From an uncultured Clostridia bacterium (GTDB lineage Bacteria; Bacillota; Clostridia; Peptostreptococcales; Anaerovoracaceae): a stretch of DNA of 64,000 nt. The translations under genes were made by a program, and so were the position numbers. Of the stretch, positions 8,912 to 17,200 are shown piece by piece. The notes below the pieces were generated by a model. It was given only the letters and a program-made list of their open reading frames with translations, did no database searches and had not been told where the DNA came from. The DNA lies in contig CAMYVY010000002.1 in assembly GCA_947302715.1 (NCBI GenBank), positions 62,001 through 126,000 of the forward strand. The letters are read 5' to 3'. Numbering within the stretch: position 1 is the stretch's first letter; each line of letters starts with the position of its first letter.

Positions 8912-10432
8912 TTACAATCGACTATTTTTTCCTCTTGCAATAACCGCCGTACTCGTAGCCATCAAAGACATAGCCACAATTACAATCCACATAATCATAG
9001 CTTCTTCATCACCCGTCTTAGGAGCATTTGTTGTTCCTGATGCCTTCGAGTTATCAGTACTCTTCGCATCTTCTTTTGAATCTGCTTTTGTGTCGGTTTT
9101 TGTGTCGGTTTTTGAATCGTCCTTTGAAGGTGTAGGCTTATTATTGTCCTTGGGTTCTTCAGGTTTGTCTGTAGGTTCGACACTTGGTTCATCAGGTATT
9201 TCTTCGGGATCGAGTTCCTTGGAACCTGTTACCGTGACGATCTTGTCTTCTTGCGTAGAATGCACGGAATTTTCAACTGTATCAGTTGCGCTGACAGTAA
9301 GGACATATGCTCTGTTCAGCCATGTATCGTCAACCTCAATCGTACCGATATACTCGTTTTCGCTTCCTTCTACGGGTTCCATCTCAACGCCGTAACCGTA
9401 GACGGTTTGGGTATTTCCTTTGATTTCTTCGGTGTCGAAGTCTGCATATACGTTGAGAATATCGCTTCCACCGTTCTCGTAAACCTTTGCTGTTACAGTG
9501 ATTACATCGCCGGGCTTCACCTCGGTCTTGTCGATTGTTACATCGCTTACTTCAGGTGGATAAGTATCCTCGAGGGAGTCCTTGATCGTAACAGTCCACT
9601 TATCAATAAGCGTCATATTCGAGACTTCGTCATAGCCCTCGACTATAACGTCATAGTCGCCATTTACCCATCCATTTGTTATCTCAATGGTTTCGGTAAA
9701 ATGTTGACTCTTCCCAAGCTCCTCTACATCCGGATCCGGATATAGACTAGTCATTACTCCGGCTCCACCCTCGTATCTCAAGTATTCGTCTTCCTCATCG
9801 GGGTTAGTAATCTGGCGAACGTAGACATTGGCTCCACCGAGCTTAACGTCGTCAGTCAAATCAGCATTAACTATAATGGCGTCTCCCGGGAGGAATTCTT
9901 TGTCGTTTATTGTTGCCGTTCCCATTGGCGGCTCAGAGTCCTCAGCCGAGCCGGTTACAGTGAACGTTGTATCGAATTCACTGATATCAAAATCAAAGGC
10001 ATCACCATTCGGACGGCCCACGAATAGTTGAGTCAATTGATGCTCTCCATTCGTGATTTTGTTGTCGATTAGTTCTTCACCAACAAAGTTATCATCAAGC
10101 ATGATTGTAGCGGATTCGTCATTCGTATAGTCGTAGTCTATGAGGGCAAACTCAAAATCATCGGGGTTCGCAAAAATAACCGTAACCGTTAGCGTATCGC
10201 CCGGCTTTACTTCCTTTGGTGAAACGATAATGTCGAGGACGCCTGGCTGCGCCTCTGCTGTACCTGGCGCCGCTTCCTCTTCCGTAGTGCTGCTATCCGT
10301 AGCAACAACGCCATCGGTTGCAGTGCTGTCTACTTCCTCATCAGCAAATGCCATAGAGGCGCCTCCAAATACCATTGATAAGCAGACCACCATCGAAAGC
10401 AGAATCATCAATCTTTTTCTTAAACCCTTCAT
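8912..10432 (-). CDS. Ig-like repeat surface protein with PKTG sorting signal (paralog 1)
   Basis: Secreted, wall-anchored protein of 506 residues; function unknown. Seen: signal peptide 1-30 (basic start, hydrophobic core, AFA cleavage), three beta-rich modules of roughly 110-130 residues each opening with a phrase like VSPKEVKPGDTLTVTV, then a Lys/Asp/Thr/Ser-rich tail near residues 415-465 that probably spans the wall. The C-terminus has NAPKTGDEE with PKTG at 471-474, a hydrophobic helix and RGKNSRL. The modules resemble bacterial Ig-like folds. It is a clear paralog of the next two genes: NGDYDVIVEGYDEVSNMTLI here matches paralog 2. Own promoter and terminators are present. Ligand cannot be inferred. 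Confidence 0.85.
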   Translation of the reverse strand: MKGLRKRLMILLSMVVCLSMVFGGASMAFADEEVDSTATDGVVATDSSTTEEEAAPGTAEAQPGVLDIIVSPKEVKPGDTLTVTVIFANPDDFEFALIDYDYTNDESATIMLDDNFVGEELIDNKITNGEHQLTQLFVGRPNGDAFDFDISEFDTTFTVTGSAEDSEPPMGTATINDKEFLPGDAIIVNADLTDDVKLGGANVYVRQITNPDEEDEYLRYEGGAGVMTSLYPDPDVEELGKSQHFTETIEITNGWVNGDYDVIVEGYDEVSNMTLIDKWTVTIKDSLEDTYPPEVSDVTIDKTEVKPGDVITVTAKVYENGGSDILNVYADFDTEEIKGNTQTVYGYGVEMEPVEGSENEYIGTIEVDDTWLNRAYVLTVSATDTVENSVHSTQEDKIVTVTGSKELDPEEIPDEPSVEPTDKPEEPKDNNKPTPSKDDSKTDTKTDTKADSKEDAKSTDNSKASGTTNAPKTGDEEAMIMWIVIVAMSLMATSTAVIARGKNSRL

Positions 10433-10513
10433 TTAAAAACTCCTTTTGTTCGCATTTTACAACAATAAGCAATTAATTCGATTAAACGAAGTGAATTAGC
10501 ATTCCTATAATAT

Positions 10514-10541
10514 ATTATACTCTCAGGTATTTTGATGTAAA
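10514..10541 (-). promoter_or_regulatory. promoter of surface paralog 1
   Basis: Minus strand TTTACA, 16-bp spacer, TATAAT, about 80 bp upstream of the start. The -35 box begins right after the T-run of the upstream paralog's terminator, the same layout as at 12083-12160. Confidence 0.65.
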
Positions 10542-10553
10542 GAAAAAAGGAAA

Positions 10554-10575
10554 AGGAGCTCCTAATGGAGCTCCT
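10554..10575 (-). terminator. terminator of surface paralog 2
   Basis: Stem AGGAGCTCC/GGAGCTCCT with TAAT loop, followed on the minus strand by TTTTCCTTTTTTC. It ends the gene whose stop is at 10588. Confidence 0.85.
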
Positions 10576-10587
10576 AGATTATTTATC

Positions 10588-12006
10588 TTACATGGACTTT
10601 TTAGCCTTTGTTGCAGCAACAAGTGTTACGATTGCTGCACCTGTAAGTGCAATCCAAAGGATCATGTTTTCAGCGTCTCCGGTTTTCGGAGCTGCACTTG
10701 CTGCCGGCTTTGTTTCCGTCTTGGAAGTGTTGGATGCTGTGTCCTTAGAAGTATTATCCTTGGACGTATTATCCTTTGATGCGTTGTCCTTGGATGTGTT
10801 GTCGGTTGGAGCAGTTGGAGTCGGCTTCTCGTCTTCCTTTGCCGGTTCTGTCGGCTCTTCCTTAGCATCAACAACTGTCAAAGTTACATCACTAAATGCA
10901 ATTTCGCCTGAATTATCAAGAGCATCAGTTGTCTGAACATAGAGTGTCAGTGGCACGTTTTTCAGATAGTCTTCGTCGACTGTAAAGACTGCCTGATACT
11001 CACCATTCTTGCCCTCAACCTTTTCCAGGAATTCGCCAATATCATGAATTGTTGTTTCTGTGGCATATCTCAGAACAGCATTAAGTGATGTAATTTCAGT
11101 TCCAGCTTCGTCCTTAACTCCTGTTACTGTGACAGTTACCTTGTCTCCCATCTGAGCTGTAGCTTTGTCGATTGAAGCTCCTCCAACAACTGGAGCCTTC
11201 TGGTCAGCAAGTGAATTCTTAACTGCAATCTTGATTGTATCAATCAGTGTAATGTTTCCGACCGCGTCAATACCGTAAATTATTACATCATAGTCTCCGT
11301 TAGACCATTTGTCGGTTACTTTGATTTTTCCATCAAATGCGCCGCCGCCTTCGCTGCTTCCGGCACCCATGTACTCAAGCTCTATATTCTCACCAAAATC
11401 AGCATATCTTTCTATCGGATTATCTGCCTGCGGATCTGTTATGTGAAGTGCAGCAGCAGTTACAACACCCATCGCTCTATCGTCTCTGACTTCGGTCTTG
11501 ATTTCGATTTCATCACCCGGCTCAAACTCTGTTCCCGAAATTGTAGCAGTTCCTGTCGGAGGAACCTGATCTTCGTCGGATTCAAATACGGTAAATGTCT
11601 TTTCCAGGTCGGTAATATCAATTACCTCTTCCTCTTCACCACGGTAGATGACCATGGACTTGAATGTGTGAAGACCATTGGCAAACTGATCGGTTACTTC
11701 CACCTCACCGGTAAATCCATCCGGGAAAAGAACTACTGCGCCATCATCAACACCTTCCGCAACATCGTATGTTACCAATACATAGTTAATGGTTTCCGGC
11801 TCAAAAAATTCAACCGTTACCTTTATCAGATCATTTGGCTCTGCCTCAACAGGCTCCACTGTGAAGGTGTGGAATGTCATTACTGTGCCGCCTGCTTCAT
11901 TTCCGGTTGCCTCATCTGCAAGTACAACTCCTGTTGTTCCTATCATCATGGTGAAAATCATGATTAGTGAAACAATTAATGCTAAGCTCTTTCTTAAACC
12001 TTTCAT
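10588..12006 (-). CDS. Ig-like repeat surface protein with PKTG sorting signal (paralog 2)
   Basis: Secreted, wall-anchored protein of 472 residues; function unknown. Signal peptide 1-30 (MKGLRKSL..., cleavage after VLA) is nearly the same as in paralog 1. Three beta-rich modules follow; module joins read VPPTGTATISGTEFEPGDEI and APVVGGASIDKATAQMGDKV. A low-complexity stalk of repeated KDNTS/KDNAS units (about residues 402-430) precedes AAPKTGDAE (PKTG 440-443), a hydrophobic helix and TKAKKSM. The stalk repeat is encoded by short tandem DNA repeats and could vary in length between strains. It has its own promoter and terminator. Confidence 0.85.
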   Translation of the reverse strand: MKGLRKSLALIVSLIMIFTMMIGTTGVVLADEATGNEAGGTVMTFHTFTVEPVEAEPNDLIKVTVEFFEPETINYVLVTYDVAEGVDDGAVVLFPDGFTGEVEVTDQFANGLHTFKSMVIYRGEEEEVIDITDLEKTFTVFESDEDQVPPTGTATISGTEFEPGDEIEIKTEVRDDRAMGVVTAAALHITDPQADNPIERYADFGENIELEYMGAGSSEGGGAFDGKIKVTDKWSNGDYDVIIYGIDAVGNITLIDTIKIAVKNSLADQKAPVVGGASIDKATAQMGDKVTVTVTGVKDEAGTEITSLNAVLRYATETTIHDIGEFLEKVEGKNGEYQAVFTVDEDYLKNVPLTLYVQTTDALDNSGEIAFSDVTLTVVDAKEEPTEPAKEDEKPTPTAPTDNTSKDNASKDNTSKDNTSKDTASNTSKTETKPAASAAPKTGDAENMILWIALTGAAIVTLVAATKAKKSM

Positions 12007-12082
12007 GTTATACTCCTTTTTATTATTTGTTGATTAAACATTAATTTATACTTTTTTACATGAACAGTAACGTTCCGGTAAC

Positions 12083-12111
12083 ATTATACTGCTTGTTTTT
12101 TTTAATGTAAA
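12083..12111 (-). promoter_or_regulatory. promoter of surface paralog 2
   Basis: Minus strand TTTACA, 17-bp spacer, TATAAT, about 75 bp upstream of the start. The region shares the ATGTAAAG-A-rich-GGAGCTCC layout with the promoter of paralog 1, evidence that whole transcription units were duplicated. Confidence 0.75.
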
Positions 12112-12140
12112 GAAAAAAAAGAAAAAGGATATTTAAAAAA

Positions 12141-12160
12141 GGAGCTCCCTTTGGAGCTCC
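12141..12160 (-). terminator. terminator of surface paralog 3
   Basis: GGAGCTCC/GGAGCTCC stem with a 4-nt loop, followed on the minus strand by TTTTTTAAAT. It is almost the same hairpin as at 10554-10575. Confidence 0.85.
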
Positions 12161-12173
12161 CGGATTATCGCTA

Positions 12174-13430
12174 TTATCTTGCGTTTCTGATTCTGGTCAT
12201 TACGATTGTCGCTGCTGCAGTAATTGCCGATGCGCCAATTATTACAACCCAGAGCATCAAAGTTTCCGCATCTCCGGTCTTTGGTACGCCGGTAGCAGGC
12301 TTTGATGCGCCTGATGCATTGGAGTCAGACTTTGATGGGGCGGTTGGCGCAGCGTCAGACTTTGATGCGTCCGATGGTTTGGTGTCAGCGGCGTCAGACT
12401 TTGATGCGCCGACAGAAAATCTAAATGTACCAACCACATCCTCGTTAAAAAACTTATCGTATCCTATAATTGCTACATCATAATCTCCGCTCGGCCATTC
12501 ATCGGTTACCTTTATACTGCCCTCATATGTTCCACCATCTTCCGGGGCACCATCTCCCAATAGCACCATTTCAATTTCCTGCTTATACCCTCTTACGTAC
12601 CTATCAGAGAAATACTTTGCATCCGGATCCGTCACCTGGTAAGCATACGCTTCAATATATCCCATTTTCAAATTATCTTTAACGTTAGTTGTGACTTTGA
12701 TGGTATCTCCTGCTGAGAATTCCTTCGCATTGAGCGTAACGTCACCGGTCGGCGGTTCTTTGTCCTCAAGTGAGCCTGTAATAGTAAATGAAGCAGGATA
12801 TTCAGAGACATCGAAAATCGAGATAGCCTCTTCCGGCGTGTAAATCTCGAAGTATTCTATATGATATTCTCCATTTAATTTGCCGTCATCCACCTCATAT
12901 GTAGCGCTTTGTTCACCGTCCGACATCAAAACGGAAACGCTTTCGTCATTGGGTCCACTGAATTCTACATATAAAAAATCAAGTAATTCAGGCTTATCAA
13001 CCTCCGCGCTTATGGTTAGCTTATCGCCAGGCTTAACTACCTCCGGCGAGACAGTAAGGCCAGTTACATTAATTGGAGCAGGGAAATCAAAGGACTGAGT
13101 GTAAACGTGGTGCCCTGATTCGTATACATCAATTGTCGTTATGCCATAATATATTGGGTAATCCACCTCAGTTGAATCATACAAGTCACCATTTATATAA
13201 ATCTCAACCTCTTCTGTGTTACTTTCCCATGTCCCAATAATAGACCAATCCTCAAGCTTAAACACGTCCCCCGTTTCCGGCGTAGACTCATCCTGCTTTG
13301 ACTCTTCCGTTGCAGGCGCACTCGAATCCGTTGATTCATCAGCAAAAGTTAAAACCGTGCTGCCCAGCAGCAACGTAACAACAATCGCCAGCGACAAGAC
13401 CATCGCCAAACACTTCTCGATACTCTTCAT
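12174..13430 (-). CDS. Ig-like repeat surface protein with PKTG sorting signal (paralog 3)
   Basis: Secreted, wall-anchored protein of 418 residues; function unknown. I use the ATG at 13430 (MKSIEKCLAMVL...) because AAGGAG lies just upstream and a normal signal peptide (1-30, TFA cleavage) follows; an upstream in-frame extension of 18 residues has no such support. Two full Ig-like modules follow, with PEVVKPGDKLTISAEV and the paralog phrase PSGDYDVAIIGYDKF. A Ser/Asp/Ala/Lys stalk (about residues 340-380) leads to GVPKTGDAE (PKTG 383-386), a hydrophobic helix and RIRNAR. It is preceded by a strong promoter with five 17-bp repeats directly upstream. Confidence 0.83.
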   Translation of the reverse strand: MKSIEKCLAMVLSLAIVVTLLLGSTVLTFADESTDSSAPATEESKQDESTPETGDVFKLEDWSIIGTWESNTEEVEIYINGDLYDSTEVDYPIYYGITTIDVYESGHHVYTQSFDFPAPINVTGLTVSPEVVKPGDKLTISAEVDKPELLDFLYVEFSGPNDESVSVLMSDGEQSATYEVDDGKLNGEYHIEYFEIYTPEEAISIFDVSEYPASFTITGSLEDKEPPTGDVTLNAKEFSAGDTIKVTTNVKDNLKMGYIEAYAYQVTDPDAKYFSDRYVRGYKQEIEMVLLGDGAPEDGGTYEGSIKVTDEWPSGDYDVAIIGYDKFFNEDVVGTFRFSVGASKSDAADTKPSDASKSDAAPTAPSKSDSNASGASKPATGVPKTGDAETLMLWVVIIGASAITAAATIVMTRIRNAR

Positions 13431-13515
13431 GGTTGGTCTCCTTTTTTTCATCGCAATAAGTGATTTGTCAATAACTACACACACTATTAAAAGATAGAGT
13501 AACGTTCTTGGAACG

Positions 13516-13545
13516 ATTATAATGTTCTATTACTAATACTGTCAA
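13516..13545 (-). promoter_or_regulatory. strong promoter of surface paralog 3
   Basis: Minus strand TTGACA, 18-bp spacer, TATAAT: perfect consensus hexamers about 85 bp upstream of the start. The five 17-bp direct repeats at 13546-13630 begin at the base next to the -35 box. Confidence 0.85.
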
Positions 13546-13630
13546 CATAGAATAGTTTGACGTATAGAATGTTTTGATGCATAGAATAGTTTGACGCATA
13601 GAATGGTTTGATGCATAGAATAGTTTTACG
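13546..13630. repeat. five tandem 17-bp direct repeats abutting a promoter
   Basis: Unit CATAGAATAGTTTGACG, five copies without spacers at 13546, 13563, 13580, 13597 and 13614. Copies differ at one to four positions; the unit end alternates TTTGACG and TTTGATG in the first four copies, giving a 34-bp higher order. The array lies immediately upstream of the -35 box of paralog 3 and is not in a credible coding region. It looks like a multi-site protein-binding array or an expansion-prone tract. Confidence 0.9.
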
Positions 13631-13632
13631 CT

Positions 13633-13680
13633 ATACATCTATGGCGGCATATATGGGCGAGGCGTTTCCATTAGATGTAT
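13633..13680. repeat. inverted repeat in the surface-protein intergenic region
   Basis: Arms ATACATCTA (13633-13641) and TAGATGTAT (13672-13680) are perfect complements; TGG/CCA extends the stem with one bulge. On the plus strand the right arm is followed by TTTTCC, so it could end a plus-strand transcript, but no gene is seen there. The rest of 13641-13745 shows nothing I can name. Confidence 0.45.
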
Positions 13681-13745
13681 TTTTCCTCAAAATCGCCTAC
13701 CCAAAATCTTGGCAGAGGACTATAAAAATCTCAGGTATTAATAAG

Positions 13746-14104
13746 AATTCTATCAAGAACAAAATTTCGGAGTATTGTTGTTTTTTGGTCTTTCGCTCCG
13801 GAGCATTTTTGTTTTTTGGTCGTGATACTCCAAAATAATTCTATCAAGAACAGAATTTCGGAGTATTTTTGTTTTTTTGGTCTTTCGCTCCGGAGCATTT
13901 TTGATTTTTGGTCATGATACTCCGAAATAATTCTATCAAGAACAGAATTTCGGAGTATTTTTGTTTTTTTGGTCTTTCGCTCCGGAGCATTTTTGTTTTT
14001 TGGTCGTGATACTCCGAAATAATTCTATCAAGAACAAAATTTCGGAGTATTTTTGTTTTTTTGGTCTTTCGCTCCGGAGCATTTTTGATCGTGATACTCC
14101 GAAG
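13746..14104. repeat. four tandem copies of a 92-bp hairpin-forming repeat
   Basis: Each copy begins AATTCTATCAAGAAC; copies start at 13746, 13837, 13929 and 14021 (period 91-92 bp). The last copy is shortened by about 11 bp near its end. Each unit holds TTTCGGAGTAT and, about 50 bp later, ATACTCCGAAA, so each folds as a long hairpin, with palindromic GCTCCGGAGC in the middle. Two diverged half-units share GGAG(T/C)ATTTTTG...TTTGGTC. Any reading frame through it is made only of the repeat, so I call it non-coding. Confidence 0.92.
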
Positions 14105-14168
14105 TGCGGGTGGGATTACTAATGTGCTTGGTTCCACAAATCTAATATGCCAGTTATTAGCAGACAGC

Positions 14169-14210
14169 AAGGGACGGTTCCTTGGTGTAGGCCAATTGGA
14201 ACCGTCCCTT
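14169..14210 (-). terminator. hairpin downstream of the giant adhesin gene
   Basis: Perfect 13-bp stem AAGGGACGGTTCC/GGAACCGTCCCTT, 43 bp past the stop of the 2760-residue protein. It is a member of the GGACGG(T/C)TCC hairpin family. There is no clear U-run on the minus strand, so termination strength is uncertain. Confidence 0.6.
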
Positions 14211-14252
14211 TTGCGTACTTGGGTTGCGCGTCCGCATTGCGCTATTTAGAAA

Positions 14253-17200
14253 TTAGGATTTCTTTGCTTTTTTCTTTGCAGTTGCAAGGAGGCCTATTCC
14301 GGCTACTCCGATTATTGCGAGCCAGAGTCCCATATCGTTTGCATCACCTGTCTTTGGTGCCGGAGGTGTTTCGCCAGGTGTTCTCGGAATATTTGGCGGA
14401 GAATCTGGTGTCGGTGGATTCTCGCCAGGTGTTCTTGGAATGTTTGGCGGAGTCTCCGGTGTCGGTGGTGTCGGAGTCGGCGGATTCTCACCAGGTGTTC
14501 TCGGGATGTCTGGTGGCGTTCCCGGTGTTGGCGGTTCTTCCGGTGTCGGCGGCTCTTCCGGCACAGGTGGCTCTTCCGGTGTCGGCGGTTCTTCTGGCAC
14601 AGGTGGTTCTTCCGGTTTATCTTCCGGAGCATCCTTCAACACGATGTGGTTACCTTCCAAAACTTCGATTTCACCGCCGTTATTGACTGTTGTGGTCTCC
14701 AGAGTGACCTTGCCGTCTTTGTCGACAACAAAGGCCATTACGGTCGTTATCTGCTGATATCCTTCCGGAGCCACAGTCTCAACCATTGTATAGTTACCAG
14801 GTTCAAGTTTGAGAACGTGAGCTTCGTCTGTTGATGTCCACTCTGCCTCGAACTGGTTCGGTCCTGTAACCTTGATGGTTGCTCCCGGGAGTTCCTTTCC
14901 ACCGAGATCAGTCTTGCTGATATATACCGGGAATGTCTCATCACCAGGTGTTTCCGGAATATCCGGTGGTGTTGGTGGTTCGTCCGGTGGCGTTGGTGGT
15001 TCGTCCGGCTTTGGCGCATCCTGTAGGACTACGTGGTTGCCCTCGAGCACTTCAATCTTACCACCGTTATTTACAGTTGTTGTCTGGAGTTCGACTGTGC
15101 CATCCGGTTTAACAACAAACTTCATCTCTGTAGTTACCGTCTGGAATCCTTCCGGTGCAACAACTTCTGTCATTACGTATTCACCAGGTTCAAGTTCGAT
15201 TGTCTTAGGATCTTTTGTGGAGGTCCAGGTTTCTTCGAATCCGTCCGGTCCAACAAGCTTCATCTCTGCTCCCGGTAGTTCCTTGCCACCAAGATCAGTC
15301 TTGGAGATTATTACCGGAATCTTGTTGTACTTGTTGGTAAATACTGCGTCGCCGCTGTATTCTACTGATGCCTCGAGGACAATCTGTACAGGCTGAGTTG
15401 TATCAGCTGTTTCAGCTTCTGTTGCCTCAGTCTCTGCAGGTGTTTCCTCTGTTGCTTCAGTCTCTGCAGGTGTTTCCTCTGTTGCTTCAGTTGTTTCTGC
15501 TGCTGGAGTTTCTTCTGCTGCTTCTTCTGTCTCAGTTGCTTCTGCGTCTGCAGGAGTTTCTTCAACAGGTGCATCGAGTTCCTCGATCTTTGCGTTGTCA
15601 GTTGTTTCTTCAGTAGCTGCAGGTTCTACCTCAACCTCAGGTGTTACGTCTTTGACGGTAACGATTGCCTTGAATGTAGCTTCGTCATAGTCGATGTTCG
15701 CCTGGTTACCCTTAACTTCGCGGATAGTATATTCAAATACTCCTTCCTCAGTGTAGGTAATTGGAGCAAACTTGATGCTTCCTTCTTTGTCGTTGGTTGC
15801 TCTTGCAACTACGTCACCATTTGCATCTACCAGTTCGAATGTGAAGTCGTTACCTTCGAGTTCCTTTCCTTCCAGTACCTTCTTGGCTTCGATTTCAGCC
15901 TTTACTTCGCCAGGAATCGGTTCCGGATTTGGAGCATCTCTTAGTACGATGTGGTCAACATCCAGAAGCTCAATCTTACCGCCGTTATTAACTTTAGCTG
16001 TTATGAGGTTAACCTTGCCGTCTTCAGTTACTTCGAATTCTATGGTTGTTGTTACTGTCTGGAAGCCCTCCGGCGCAACAACTTCTACCATCTCGTATTT
16101 ACCAGGCTTGAGTTCAAGTACGTGCTCAGTCTTTCCTGTTTCGTCATCCTTCTTGGATGTCCAGGTTTCTTCGAATCCGTCCGGGCCGGTAACCTTGATG
16201 GTTGCGCCTTCAAGTTCTTCACCTTCAAGATCCGTCTTGGAGAACTTGATTGGGAATTCTTCAGGCTCTTCCGGTACAGGTGGTTCTTCCGGTGTAGGCG
16301 GAGTTACTGTTACTGTGTTGGATTTGTCATTGTAGCTGTTTCCAAGGTCGAAGCCCAGCTTACTCTTATTGATTTCATACTCTGTCTTGTTCAGAATTCC
16401 AGCATGTCTTTCAACTGTTGCTTCTGATCCTTCTGCTGCATCTACTGTTGCATCATCGATTGGATCGTTTTCTACAACCTCTTCCCATACTTCCGCTACA
16501 TCCTTTAGCTTGGTAATATCTCTATACTCTTCCTTTATCTGAGCATCAAACGTTACCTGTACCCACTCTCCTGCATAAGCCAGTACTTCTGCATCTTCTG
16601 CATCCTTACCTAGGGTTACTACCAGCTTATTTGTTTCTGCGTCATAATTGCATGTCGCATCTTCTATTGTTGTTCCAGCCTTAGATAGCTTAGGTGCTAC
16701 TGTTCCGTCTTCACCTTCTCCTGCCTTATGAGCTACTGTTACATCTCCCACAAGTTCAAGTGCTTCTACAAGCTGATCCGTTATTTCTACAAATACTGCA
16801 TCCTTTGTTACGTATGCCTGAATGTCGTATGTGTATACTTCATCCATTGCTGCAAGGTCTGTGTGTACTCCACCATCCTTAGCTTCGCCTTCATCGGACT
16901 TCTTGTTTACGTACTTCTCGATTTCAGGCTCTTCTTCTGTTGGTGGTTCTTCCGGTGTAGGCGGAGTTACTGTTACTGTGTTGGATTTGTCATTGTAGCT
17001 GTTTCCAAGGTCGAAGCCCAGCTTACTCTTATTGATTTCATACTCTGTCTTGTTCAGAATTCCAGCATGTCTTTCAACTGTTGCTTCTGATCCTTCTGCT
17101 GCATCTACTGTTGCATCATCGATTGGATCGTTTTCTACAACCTCTTCCCATACTTCCGCTACATCCTTTAGCTTGGTAATATCTCTATACTCTTCCTTTA

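Noticed and set aside
13546..14104. CRISPR array
   Set aside because: Neither repeat set has unique spacers between copies; copies are contiguous, and no cas gene is present.
13844..14170. Minus-strand frame of 108 codons
   Set aside because: It consists only of the 92-bp repeat and its flank, with no ribosome site; the repeat length is not a multiple of three.
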